Origin: Chitinophaga caseinilytica
GTDB taxonomy: Bacteria > Bacteroidota > Bacteroidia > Chitinophagales > Chitinophagaceae
Assembly (NCBI RefSeq): GCF_038396765.1
Contig: NZ_CP150096.1
Coordinates: forward strand, 2,959,001 to 3,023,000
Length of the DNA: 64,000 bases
Reading direction: 5' to 3'
The notes under the pieces were generated by a model. That model did not search any database and had not been told where the DNA came from. It saw only the letters and a list, made by a program, of their open reading frames with translations. Position numbers and translations under genes: made by a program. Shown piece by piece: positions 7,882 to 16,440 of the stretch (position 1 is its first letter; every line of letters starts with the position of its first letter).

Positions 7882-9351
7882 ATGCGCCCAATGAGATATA
7901 ACATCATACTGATTTGTAGCATGCTGGCGCTCGCATCCTGCAGCAAATGGCTGGACGTGTCGCCCAAGTCGGAAGTGTCGATGGACCTGCTGTTTACCAC
8001 CCGCGAGGGGTACCAGGACGCGTTGAACGGATTGTACAGCCGCAGCGTGAAGGAAGAACTGTACGGCAGGGAACTGACGGCCGGAACGCTCGACGTGCTG
8101 GCGCAGAACTACCTCGTAGACGTGGTAGACCGGATCGGTTTCCGCCAGACGATGCTTTTCAATTACAAGGACAATAACTTCATCAACCGCCAGAAAAGCG
8201 TGTGGGCGGGATTGTATAACGTGATCGCCAATGCCAACCTCATCCTGGAGCATATCGATGGCTCCGGCGGTTTGCTGGACGCAGGTGAGCGCGATCTTAT
8301 CAAAGGGGAAGCGCTGGCGATGCGCGCCTGGTGCCACTTCGACGTGCTGCGCCAGTTCGCGGCCGCGCCCGTGGCGGCTCCTACGGCGCCGGGCATTCCA
8401 TACGTTACGTCGTTCTCCAAAGGCACGACGCCCGTGTATACGCTCCGCCAGGTGCTGGACTCCGTGATCCGCGACCTGTCGCAGGCGCGGGAGCTCCTCA
8501 AAACCGTGGACCCTATCATGAAGCCCGGTTACAAAGTCGGCTATACCACGCCCGATTCCTCCACGGAAGTGTCCGGCCCCATGTTCCTGCAGCATCGCCG
8601 CCACCGGTTGAATTATTTTGCCGTGACGGGGACGCTCGCACGGGTGCAGCTCTACGCCGGCAATCATGCCGCGGCGCTGGCGCTGGCGAAGGAAGTGATC
8701 GAATCGAATAAATTCCCCTGGACGCGGCAGACCGATTTCCTCAACCCGGACGATCAGCAGAAAGACCGGATTTTGTATAAGGAATTACTCTTCGGGCTTT
8801 ATGCGCCGAATATGACCAACCCGCTGTTCGACCGCCTGCGCAACGGCGAAACCACGCTCAACACGCCTCCCGGCGAGTTGCGGACGATCTTTGAAGTGGG
8901 AGGCCCCGGCGCGGAGGATTTCCGTTACAAACAATGGTTCAGCCAGCAAAGCAGCTCCACGGGCGGATACATGCGCCTGGAGAAATACAGCCGCAATTCC
9001 GACAAGAACCTCCACGAGCTCATGATCCCCATGTTACGCCTCAGCGAAATGTATTACATCGCCGCGGAAAGCATTTACGACACCAATCCCGCCAAGGCAT
9101 GGGATTACCTCAATACCGTGCGGAAGCAGCGCGGGATGGGCGTTCCGCTGAACGATCCGGCGAAGAGCGTTTTCCTCGGCGAGCTCGTGAAAGACGCAAG
9201 GAAAGAGTTCTTCGGCGAAGGACAGATCTTCTACATGTACAAACGGCTGAACCGCGCCTGGCCCGGCATGGGCGGCAATACGATACAGCCGTCTCCACAG
9301 ATTTTCGTCTTCCCCTGGCCAGACGATGAGCTCGCATACGGTAACCGTTAA
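7882..9351 (+). CDS. SusD/RagB surface lipoprotein
   Basis: 489 aa. Signal peptide with lipobox ASCSKWLDVSPKSEV, the classic SusD N-terminus. TPR-like helices carry MRAWCHFDVLRQFA; MLRLSEMYYIAAESIYDTNPAKAWDYLNTVRKQRG and KDARKEFFGEGQIFYMYKR are the conserved C-terminal SusD blocks. It forms the lid of the SusC transporter on the cell surface and binds the substrate. Co-transcribed with the preceding SusC (3 bp gap) and the following DUF4843 lipoprotein (12 bp). Confidence 0.95.
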   Translation: MRPMRYNIILICSMLALASCSKWLDVSPKSEVSMDLLFTTREGYQDALNGLYSRSVKEELYGRELTAGTLDVLAQNYLVDVVDRIGFRQTMLFNYKDNNFINRQKSVWAGLYNVIANANLILEHIDGSGGLLDAGERDLIKGEALAMRAWCHFDVLRQFAAAPVAAPTAPGIPYVTSFSKGTTPVYTLRQVLDSVIRDLSQARELLKTVDPIMKPGYKVGYTTPDSSTEVSGPMFLQHRRHRLNYFAVTGTLARVQLYAGNHAAALALAKEVIESNKFPWTRQTDFLNPDDQQKDRILYKELLFGLYAPNMTNPLFDRLRNGETTLNTPPGELRTIFEVGGPGAEDFRYKQWFSQQSSSTGGYMRLEKYSRNSDKNLHELMIPMLRLSEMYYIAAESIYDTNPAKAWDYLNTVRKQRGMGVPLNDPAKSVFLGELVKDARKEFFGEGQIFYMYKRLNRAWPGMGGNTIQPSPQIFVFPWPDDELAYGNR

Positions 9352-9363
9352 ACCTGCACAAAC

Positions 9364-10206
9364 ATGAAAAAAATAACCAAAATCACGATATGGCTGCTGG
9401 CTGCAGGATGGCTGGCAGGATGCGATAAAAAAGAAGAACTGGTGTACCAGTCGGCCGACGGCGTTTACTTCGATTTCGCGGAAAGCGACCTCACGCATCA
9501 GCGCATCGACAGCGTCATTTATTCCTTCGCGCTGTTCCCTGAATTAGCGACAGACACGATCCTTTTGCCCGTGCGCGTTTCCGGTAACCGTACCGGTGCG
9601 GCCCGCAAGGTGAAAGTGGTGCTGATCGCCGATAAAACCACCGCCCAGGCGGGCCTCCACTACAAGGCGCTGGCCGCGGAATACGTACTGCCGGCGGATT
9701 CTGGCCGGCTCGACATTCCTGTAGTGCTGTACAATACCGATCCGCTGCTGGCCGAAAAAGCGGTGAAGCTCATGCTACAGCTGAAGCCTTCCGCCGATTT
9801 CGGGACCACCATCCCGAAGCTGGACACGGCCAAGATCATTTTCTCCAACCGGCTGGAAAAACCGCTGTGGTGGGAAATCTGGCAGGGCGAACTGGGCGAA
9901 TATTCCCGCGTCAAACATGAACTGTTCATCCGCGTGTCGGGCACCAACAAGCTCACGGAAGACCGGGCAGACTGGCAGGCTACGCCGAAAGTGCTCTATC
10001 ATACCCGCCGTTTCCGCTCCTTCCTCACCAACCCGCAAACCTGGGTGGCGGACAACCCGGCGGAAGGGTACGTGATCACGCCTGGGGCCAATGGTACGCT
10101 GGAATTCTACCACAGCGGCAACACCGCCAAAAAATTCGTGCTCACCCTCAATCCGGCCGACGGACGTTATTATTTCACCGATGAAGACGGAGATCCGGTC
10201 ATCTAA
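9364..10206 (+). CDS. DUF4843-family lipoprotein
   Basis: 280 aa with lipobox GWLAGCDKKEE. The pattern of YQSADGVYFDF, a Calx-beta-like stretch in the middle (AQAGLHYKALAAEYVLPAD) and LEKPLWWEIWQGELGEYS fits the DUF4843 lipoproteins that sit third in Bacteroidota SusCD operons of this type. Probably an accessory surface protein that binds ligand or stabilises the SusCD complex. It is in operon with SusD upstream and the PKD-like lipoprotein 12 bp downstream. Confidence 0.8.
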   Translation: MKKITKITIWLLAAGWLAGCDKKEELVYQSADGVYFDFAESDLTHQRIDSVIYSFALFPELATDTILLPVRVSGNRTGAARKVKVVLIADKTTAQAGLHYKALAAEYVLPADSGRLDIPVVLYNTDPLLAEKAVKLMLQLKPSADFGTTIPKLDTAKIIFSNRLEKPLWWEIWQGELGEYSRVKHELFIRVSGTNKLTEDRADWQATPKVLYHTRRFRSFLTNPQTWVADNPAEGYVITPGANGTLEFYHSGNTAKKFVLTLNPADGRYYFTDEDGDPVI

Positions 10207-10218
10207 CCCTGCAATGCC

Positions 10219-11637
10219 ATGAAAAAGATATACCTGTTCATACTCAGCGTGGCAGCCGTTTTTGCAGGCTGTTACAAGGATAAAGGCAATTACGATTATG
10301 TGGAAGTGCCGGCTCCCCACATGTCGGGGCTGGATTCGGTGTACCACGTGATGTCGGGCGACAGCCTCATCGTGGCGCCGAAGATCACGCTGAAAAGTGG
10401 TGCCAACGATTATTCCTGCGAATGGAAGATCAACATTCCGGAACGCGCCATGACCGACGATTATTTTACAAAAGAACTCCGGATCGTGTACGGCCTTGGC
10501 GCCGCGCGGTATACCGTGTTGCTGAAAGTGACCGATAACAATACCGGCCAGAAATACTTCTACGACTTCGTGATCAGCGGGCAGACGGCCTTTACGCGCG
10601 GCGCGCTCGTGCTCAGCGGCGATGCGAATTCCACTTCGCTGTCGTTCATCAAGCCCGACAATTCCCTGCAGGCAGACGTGTACGAAGCCATCAACAAGAA
10701 AGCCCTGCCTGGCGGGCCGCAGCAGCTCGTGTACGTTCGCAACCAGTTCTATATGAACCAGATCACGCAGTACTGGCTCACGTTCTCCGGCAGCAATGAC
10801 GGTGGCGTACTGCTCGATGCGAACACCCTGCAACAGGTGCGCACGCTCAAGGAGAATTTCTACGATCCTATGGCTGCCGCCAAATCGAACTACTTCCTCC
10901 GCAACCTCAACGGTACCACCACGGCCATTATCAATGACCAGCTGTTCATGGGCACCTTCGAAACCGCGCCATTCGGGACTTATTATGGCTACTTCGGCGT
11001 ACCGGTGACGGGCGAGTACAAACTCGCACCGCAAATGCTCCAGGAGCTGGCGGAAAGCGGGCAGGCGGTGTCGCACTTCCTGGCGTTCGATAAGGAAAAG
11101 AAACGTTTCCTGCGGTTCATGCCCGGCATTTACCTCGATACTACCTACACCGTGTTCGACTCCGCCTTCGCGCCCAAAAACCTCAAGATGGATTTGATCT
11201 ACATGGAGAAATTCAGTGACAACGACATCTTCGCCTTCTGCGACTCCCTCGGCAAAACGATGCAATTGCGTTTCGGGATCGACTGGCGCGACGGCAGGCA
11301 GCGCTTCAACGCCCGCGAAATGAAGAAATTCAAGGGAGACAGCCTGGTGACGGCCACCACGAAATGGGCCGTGTCGCCCGTGGGTGTGTTCTTCTTCAGC
11401 GGGAACGGGAAGATTTACCGCTACAATCCGCTCAATGAAGAAATCCGCGAGCTGAACGCGACGTTCGGCGGCAAGGAGATCACGATGCTGAAAGTGGAGC
11501 AAAACGGAAACCTGCTCGTAGCGGGGACCGAAGGGGAGGTGCATTTCCTCAACACCGCCGTGGGGCAGTTCGGGGAGCTGATCAAAAAAGTGACCGGTGT
11601 GCCCGGCGCTCCGCGAGACATCCTCATCCGCGAATAA
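10219..11637 (+). CDS. PKD-like surface lipoprotein
   Basis: 472 aa, lipobox VFAGCYKDKGNYDY. The first ~120 residues resemble a PKD-like immunoglobulin fold (YSCEWKINIP, ARYTVLLKVTDNNTGQKYFYDF); the rest has repeated beta-strand blocks such as RGALVLSGDANSTSLSFI and FFFSGNGKIYRYN that suggest a propeller-like domain. This matches the family usually found fourth after SusC, SusD and DUF4843. Function is unknown, presumably surface ligand binding. Confidence 0.75.
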   Translation: MKKIYLFILSVAAVFAGCYKDKGNYDYVEVPAPHMSGLDSVYHVMSGDSLIVAPKITLKSGANDYSCEWKINIPERAMTDDYFTKELRIVYGLGAARYTVLLKVTDNNTGQKYFYDFVISGQTAFTRGALVLSGDANSTSLSFIKPDNSLQADVYEAINKKALPGGPQQLVYVRNQFYMNQITQYWLTFSGSNDGGVLLDANTLQQVRTLKENFYDPMAAAKSNYFLRNLNGTTTAIINDQLFMGTFETAPFGTYYGYFGVPVTGEYKLAPQMLQELAESGQAVSHFLAFDKEKKRFLRFMPGIYLDTTYTVFDSAFAPKNLKMDLIYMEKFSDNDIFAFCDSLGKTMQLRFGIDWRDGRQRFNAREMKKFKGDSLVTATTKWAVSPVGVFFFSGNGKIYRYNPLNEEIRELNATFGGKEITMLKVEQNGNLLVAGTEGEVHFLNTAVGQFGELIKKVTGVPGAPRDILIRE

Positions 11638-11667
11638 AACCAATTACCGACACAGTAAACCGACAAT

Positions 11668-12828
11668 ATGGACCTGATTACCGTAAGATCAAAAACCTGG
11701 GCCATCCTCGCTGCGGCGCTGATTCCCGCCGCTGTACAGGCGCAGGATGGCAAATTTGTGCTGAAAGGCAGGATCGGCAAGCTGAATGCCCCCGCCATCG
11801 TGTATTTCGACCGCACAGAAGGGGATGAGCGCATCCTCGACTCGGCGGTGCTGAAGAACGGGGAATTCTCCTTCAAAGGCATCACGATGGAACCCTCGCT
11901 GATGATGCTCGCGCTGAGCAAAGACGGCAAACGGCTCGAAAACATGGGCCAGGGCATGGACCGCAAGATCATGTACCTGGAATCCGCTACCATCACCGTT
12001 ACGTCCGAATCCGATATGGCTTCCGCCACGGTGAAGGGCTCGAAAATGAACGATGCGGACCTGGCGTACAAAAAGCACCTCCAGCCCTACGAAGACCAGA
12101 TGACGGAGATCAACAAAATCTGGGGCGGCGCTACCGACGAACAACGGCGAGACACCACACTGACGAATTCCCTGAACGTGAAGTTCCGCAAGGCGATCGG
12201 CGACAAAACCAACCTGATCCGGGATTTCATCAAAAAGAACCCGAATTCCCCCGTCACCATGTTCGCCATGCAGGAGCTTTCCGTCCACAACAACATGGAT
12301 CTGGCCGAACTGGAGCCCCTGTTCGCCAGTCTCCCCGAAACCCAGCGCAATTCCCCCGCCGGGAAGCGCATGGCGGGCAACATGCTCAAGAAAAAGACCA
12401 TCGTGATTGGCGCGCTGGCACCCGATTTCACGCAGAACGACCTGAACGGCAAACCTGTCAGCCTTTCGGATTTCCGCGGTAAATACGTGTTCCTGGACTT
12501 CTGGGCCAGTTGGTGCGGCCCCTGCCGGGCAGAAAACCCGCACGTGGTGGCGGCTTACAGGAAGTTCAAGGACCATAACTTCGTGGTGCTCAGCGTTTCC
12601 CTCGACCAGCCGGGCCGTAAAGACCTCTGGGAGGAAGCCATCAAAAAGGACGGTTTGCAGGATTTCGTGCATGTGTCTGACCTGAAATACTGGAACAACG
12701 CTGCCGTGAAGCTCTACGGCATCCGGGGCGTTCCGGCCAACTTCCTCATCGACCCGCAGGGGAAGATCGTAGCCAAAGACCTTCGGGGCGCGGCGCTGGA
12801 GGAAGTCCTCACCAAACAGCTACCTTGA
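11668..12828 (+). CDS. TlpA-like thiol-disulfide protein with DUF4369 domain
   Basis: 386 aa. Signal peptide (MDLITVRSKTWAILAAALIPAAVQAQ), an N-terminal DUF4369-like domain about 28-130 (FVLKGRIGKLNAPAIVYFDR), a helical linker, and a C-terminal thioredoxin fold from about 245 with FWASWCGPCRAENPHV and cis-Pro GIRGVPANFLIDPQG. It acts in the periplasm as a reductant or disulfide handler. Last gene of the operon: 30 bp after the PKD-like gene and followed by a terminator, so its activity is probably tied to uptake by the SusCD system. Confidence 0.9.
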   Translation: MDLITVRSKTWAILAAALIPAAVQAQDGKFVLKGRIGKLNAPAIVYFDRTEGDERILDSAVLKNGEFSFKGITMEPSLMMLALSKDGKRLENMGQGMDRKIMYLESATITVTSESDMASATVKGSKMNDADLAYKKHLQPYEDQMTEINKIWGGATDEQRRDTTLTNSLNVKFRKAIGDKTNLIRDFIKKNPNSPVTMFAMQELSVHNNMDLAELEPLFASLPETQRNSPAGKRMAGNMLKKKTIVIGALAPDFTQNDLNGKPVSLSDFRGKYVFLDFWASWCGPCRAENPHVVAAYRKFKDHNFVVLSVSLDQPGRKDLWEEAIKKDGLQDFVHVSDLKYWNNAAVKLYGIRGVPANFLIDPQGKIVAKDLRGAALEEVLTKQLP

Positions 12829-12869
12829 GTCATACAGCTGATTGAAACCCTATGATGTCCATTCAGTTT

Positions 12870-12902
12870 CCCGTTCCGGTGTTTCCGGAACGGGATTTTT
12901 GT
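12870..12902 (+). terminator. Terminator of the first SusCD operon
   Basis: CCCGTTCCGG and CCGGAACGGG form a 10-bp stem with loop TGTTT, followed by ATTTTTG. Confidence 0.85.
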
Positions 12903-12913
12903 TTTCCGGGCAT

Positions 12914-12939
12914 AAAAAAAGCCGCCCGGTGCGGGCGGC
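12914..12939 (-). terminator. Terminator of bioB
   Basis: GCCGCCCG(GT)GCGGGCGGC stem at 12921-12939; on the minus strand it is followed by seven T (12920-12914). It lies 27 bp beyond the bioB stop. Confidence 0.85.
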
Positions 12940-12965
12940 TCTTCTCCAAAATTTAGTAGCTATGC

Positions 12966-13979
12966 TTAGTGGGCATGTGCGTGTTCGTGTTTGTGGTCGT
13001 GATCGCAGCAACCGGCGGCTTTTTCCTCTTTGAAGGCTTCGCGGGGTTTGAGGCCCAGCAGCTCGAACATCAGGTTGTCTTCCTCGAAGGAAGGGTTCTT
13101 GGTGGTGAGGAGCTTTTCGCCGGTGAAGATGGAGTTGGCGCCTGCCATGAAGCACATCGCCTGCTCGGAAATGCTCATTTCGGCGCGGCCGGCGCTGAGG
13201 CGGACCATCGATTTGGGCATGAGGATGCGGGCGGTGGCGATCATGCGCACCATATCCCAGAATTCCACTTTGGGCATGTGCGCCAGCGGGGTACCGGCCA
13301 CGCGGGTGAGGGCGTTGATGGGCACGGAATCCGGGTGCTCGGGCATGGAAGACAGGGTGTAGAGCATGTTGATACGGTCGTCGTGGCTTTCGCCCAGGCC
13401 GATGATACCGCCGCAGCATACGGTTACGCCGGCTTTACGCACGTTGTTGAGCGTATTGAGGCGGTCGTCGTACGTACGGGTGGTGATGATCTCTCCGTAA
13501 TACTCGCTGGAGGTGTCCAGGTTGTGGTTGTAGGAGTAGAGGCCGGCGTCTGCCAGCTTCTGGGCCTGCGATTCGGTGAGCATGCCGAGGGTGCAGCATA
13601 CTTCCATGCCGATCTCGTTCACGCCTTTTACCATATCGAGCACGCGGTCGAAATCGCGGTTGTCGCGCACTTCGCGCCAGGCGGCGCCCATGCAGAAGCG
13701 GGTAGAACCTGCGTCTTTGGCTTTCTGGGCGTATTCCAGTACTTTATCTTTCTGCATCAGGGCCTGAACGTCTACACCAGTGTTATAGCGGGCTGCCTGG
13801 GGGCAGTAAGAGCAGTCTTCGGAACATCCGCCGGTCTTGATGGAAAGCAGGGTGCAAACCTGTACTTCCGCGGTATCCTGGTGTTCGCGGTGAAGGGAGG
13901 CAGCGCGGAACATGAGCTCCAGGAGCGGCGTATTATAGATATCCTTTATTTCTTCGATTGTCCAATCGTGACGGATCAT
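12966..13979 (-). CDS. bioB: Biotin synthase with a His-rich C-terminal tail
   Basis: 337 aa from ATG 13979 (an upstream TTG at 14000 is less likely). Radical SAM enzyme inserting sulfur into dethiobiotin. The CX3CX2C cluster motif [10 protein letters not shown] is near residues 51-58; [15 protein letters not shown] and RVAGTPL with an arginine-bearing strand ([12 protein letters not shown]) are the expected BioB blocks for the [2Fe-2S] site. The last ~17 residues are unusual: [14 protein letters not shown], a Cys-Cys plus alternating His tail that could bind metal. It stands alone; no other bio genes are nearby. Confidence 0.96.
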   Translation of the reverse strand: MIRHDWTIEEIKDIYNTPLLELMFRAASLHREHQDTAEVQVCTLLSIKTGGCSEDCSYCPQAARYNTGVDVQALMQKDKVLEYAQKAKDAGSTRFCMGAAWREVRDNRDFDRVLDMVKGVNEIGMEVCCTLGMLTESQAQKLADAGLYSYNHNLDTSSEYYGEIITTRTYDDRLNTLNNVRKAGVTVCCGGIIGLGESHDDRINMLYTLSSMPEHPDSVPINALTRVAGTPLAHMPKVEFWDMVRMIATARILMPKSMVRLSAGRAEMSISEQAMCFMAGANSIFTGEKLLTTKNPSFEEDNLMFELLGLKPREAFKEEKAAGCCDHDHKHEHAHAH

Positions 13980-13997
13980 ACTAGTCGGATTTAGCGG

Positions 13998-14005
13998 CAA
14001 ACCTA
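13998..14005 (-). promoter_or_regulatory. TAnnTTTG -7 element, bioB
   Basis: TAGGTTTG on the minus strand ends 18 nt before ATG 13979. No -33 TTG at ideal distance. Confidence 0.4.
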
Positions 14006-14038
14006 TGAAACAATTATGAAATATCCAGCACCAATTTC

Positions 14039-15139
14039 TTACAGGTACTGGAAGTTGGTTTTCGGCGTGATGTTCAGCAGGGTGTGGTAAATGAGGCGGA
14101 TAGTGCTCTCCACGTCGTCCTTTTTGATCATTTCCACGGTGGTGTGCATGTAGCGCAGGGGAATGCTGATGAGGGCCGAAGGGGTACCGTCGTTCGAATA
14201 GGCGAAAGCGTCGGTATCGGTGCCCGTGCTGCGGCTAACGGCGTGCAGCTGGTGGGGGATGTCTTCCTTTTTGGCCGTTTTGATGATCAGGTCGCGGAGG
14301 ATGTTGTGCACTGCGGGCCCGTAAGTGATGCTGGGGCCGGCGCCGCATTTGATCTCGCCTTCGATGTTCTTGTTGATCATCGGGGTGGTGGTATCGTGCG
14401 TTACGTCGGTGATGATGGCTACGTTGGGCTTGATGCGCTTGGCGATCATTTCCGCCCCGCGCAGGCCCACTTCTTCCTGCACCGCGTTCACGATGTAGAG
14501 GCCGAACGGCAGGCGCTGCTTGTTTTCCTTCAGCAGGCGGGCCACTTCCGCGATCATGAACCCGCCGATGCGGTTGTCGAGCGCGCGGCAGATGAAGTAA
14601 TCGTAGTTCAGTTCCTCGAACATATCATCAAAAGTTACCACGCAACCTACATGGATGCCCAGTTCGTCCACTTCCTTCCGGGAGCGGGCGCCGCAATCGA
14701 GGAAAATATTGTCGACCTTGGGCTGGGGCTCTTTACCGTCGCCGCTGCGCAAGCGCGTGTGGATGGCCGGCCAGCCGAACACCGCTTTCACGATGCCTTT
14801 CTCGGTATGGATGTTCACGCGTTTGCTGGGCGCAATGGCCTGGTCCGACCCGCCGTTGCGGATCACATAAATCAGCCCTTCGGGCGAGATGTAATTCACG
14901 AACCAGGAAATCTCGTCGGCATGCGCCTCGATCACCACCTTGAAAGCCGCTTCGGGATTGATCACCCCCACGGCGGAGCCGTAAGCGTCTACGATGGTAT
15001 CATCTATATAAGGTTTCAGATATTCCAGCCAGAGTTTCTGCCCTTCCTTCTCGAACCCGGTGGGAGAGGGGTTGTTGAGGTAAGTGCGCAGAAAAGTCAT
15101 AGACTCCTTCGTAAGTATCGATTTCGTTTTTTTAGCCAT
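14039..15139 (-). CDS. M42-family metallo-aminopeptidase
   Basis: 366 aa cytosolic peptidase of the glutamyl aminopeptidase/endoglucanase M42 family, which forms self-compartmentalised dodecamers. The two-metal site is visible: [11 protein letters not shown] (His-x-Asp), [10 protein letters not shown] (bridging Asp), [13 protein letters not shown] (catalytic Glu and ligand Glu), [11 protein letters not shown] (Asp) and a C-terminal YMHTTVEMI (His). Length is normal. It has its own TACATTTG box upstream. Confidence 0.93.
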   Translation of the reverse strand: MAKKTKSILTKESMTFLRTYLNNPSPTGFEKEGQKLWLEYLKPYIDDTIVDAYGSAVGVINPEAAFKVVIEAHADEISWFVNYISPEGLIYVIRNGGSDQAIAPSKRVNIHTEKGIVKAVFGWPAIHTRLRSGDGKEPQPKVDNIFLDCGARSRKEVDELGIHVGCVVTFDDMFEELNYDYFICRALDNRIGGFMIAEVARLLKENKQRLPFGLYIVNAVQEEVGLRGAEMIAKRIKPNVAIITDVTHDTTTPMINKNIEGEIKCGAGPSITYGPAVHNILRDLIIKTAKKEDIPHQLHAVSRSTGTDTDAFAYSNDGTPSALISIPLRYMHTTVEMIKKDDVESTIRLIYHTLLNITPKTNFQYL

Positions 15140-15162
15140 TGTTGTTCAGGTTAAATATCCTT

Positions 15163-15170
15163 CAAATGTA
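15163..15170 (-). promoter_or_regulatory. TAnnTTTG -7 element, M42 peptidase
   Basis: TACATTTG on the minus strand, 23 nt before ATG 15139, in the 42-bp gap after the UbiA-like gene. Confidence 0.4.
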
Positions 15171-15181
15171 AGCAATCCGCG

Positions 15182-16036
15182 TCAAATGCCGCCTGCCAGC
15201 AGCCATAGCGCGTGGATGAGGGCGGAAAGCGCCATGAGCCCGTCGAGCTGGAAGTAATAGACGTAATCGGAATGGTGCGTCTGCGCGTAGTTTTTCACGC
15301 TCCAGACCACCGCCACGGCCGCCAGGAGACTGAACAGCACGAACAGCGGCAGCGCCGGCGCCAGCACCACGGCGCAAACGGCCGAAACGATGAGCGAAGC
15401 GTAATACAACTTATCGAGATGGGGCTCTTCGAGACTGGTGATGAGGCTGCGGATCCCCTCGGCTCGGTCTTCCTCCCTGTCGCGATGGTCGAACAGGATG
15501 CAGATGGCGTAAATGATGAAAAACCGGTAGACGCAGAGCAGGGCCACCTGCCAGAAGTCCAGCTTCGCGGCGTCGGCGATGAGGTAGGGCAGCAGGGTGG
15601 TGACGTACATCCACACGAATGCGAGGAAAATGGTTTTGCCGATGGCGATCTTCTTCAGCCATCTGAAGGTGGCGTGGGGCACTTTAGGCGCGGAATAAAG
15701 GAACGTGAGCAATACCGCGCCGCTGAGGGGCAGCCAGTGATGCAGGAGTGGCAGGCCGTACCAGGTGGCGCCCAGCAGGCCGATCATGCAGCCCATGAGT
15801 TGGAGCCGCCTCCGCCGCTGGCCCCAAAGGATCCGTTCCGAGTACTTTTCGGACCCGGGCGTGAGGTACCAGTGGAAATTGTAGCTGCAAATGGTGGAGA
15901 AGAAAACGAAGCCGAAGTAGTTGGCGCGGTCGAGGGAAAGGCCTGCAATTTCCTCCGTTTCCCAAACCATCAGCAGCGCCACGCAGGCGATATAGATCGA
16001 GCTGAACAACAGGAAATTGAAGAAACCGCGAAACAT
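15182..16036 (-). CDS. UbiA-like multi-pass membrane protein
   Basis: 284 aa with about eight membrane segments. The C-terminal half has ILFDHRDREEDRAEGIRS, a DxxDxxxD-like aspartate cluster after a transmembrane helix, as in the second Mg-binding motif of UbiA prenyltransferases; the first motif is weak (SYNFHWYLTP in place of NDxxDxxxD). It may be a divergent UbiA-fold enzyme; substrate unknown. The missing first aspartate motif makes catalysis by the standard mechanism uncertain. Confidence 0.6.
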   Translation of the reverse strand: MFRGFFNFLLFSSIYIACVALLMVWETEEIAGLSLDRANYFGFVFFSTICSYNFHWYLTPGSEKYSERILWGQRRRRLQLMGCMIGLLGATWYGLPLLHHWLPLSGAVLLTFLYSAPKVPHATFRWLKKIAIGKTIFLAFVWMYVTTLLPYLIADAAKLDFWQVALLCVYRFFIIYAICILFDHRDREEDRAEGIRSLITSLEEPHLDKLYYASLIVSAVCAVVLAPALPLFVLFSLLAAVAVVWSVKNYAQTHHSDYVYYFQLDGLMALSALIHALWLLAGGI

Positions 16037-16099
16037 AGCCGCTAAAATAGGGAATCGGGACTAGAATTCCGATGTGCATCATCGCAGCTATTCGTGCAA

Positions 16100-16402
16100 C
16101 TAGCTGTTCAATATCATAATGCAAACTTTCAAAGCAGGCACTGCCGCAACGCCAAGCGCCGTCAGCAGTGGCAGCCGCCACAACGGATCTTTCCGCAGAT
16201 CGAGGTACCACCATACCCATTGCAGTAAAAGGGTATATGATCCGGTGATGAGGAACGGTATCAGCACGAGCCCCTGGAACAATTGCCAAAGCGTGGTTTC
16301 CCGGTTGCCCATCATCCCTACGAAGGGGATCATCAGGAACAGGGCTATCGGTACATTCACCACCGCCCAAAGCCCCCAGAACAGATATTTCATAGATATC
16401 AT
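16100..16402 (-). CDS. Small multi-pass membrane protein
   Basis: 100 aa (97 if it begins at the second ATG, 16393), with three hydrophobic helices: LFWGLWAVVNVPIALFLMIP, FQGLVLIPFLITGSYTLLLQ and LPLLTALGVAAVPALKVCIM. Not recognised. It lies 63 bp upstream of the UbiA-like gene, same strand, so the two may be co-transcribed. Confidence 0.6.
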   Translation of the reverse strand: MISMKYLFWGLWAVVNVPIALFLMIPFVGMMGNRETTLWQLFQGLVLIPFLITGSYTLLLQWVWWYLDLRKDPLWRLPLLTALGVAAVPALKVCIMILNS

Positions 16403-16403
16403 T

Positions 16404-16433
16404 AAAAAGGGGAAGCGTTCATCCCGCTTCCCC
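16404..16433 (-). terminator. Terminator of the 16441-19407 gene pair
   Basis: GGGGAAGCG and CGCTTCCCC flank a short loop; on the minus strand five T follow (16408-16404). Confidence 0.75.
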
Positions 16434-16440
16434 CGCTAAA

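Noticed and set aside
3289..8667. 1792-codon open frame on the minus strand
   Set aside because: It lies antisense to FecR, SusC and SusD with clear family motifs; the open frame is a mirror effect of GC-rich codons. Its own translation is Val/Arg/His-rich and lacks any domain pattern.
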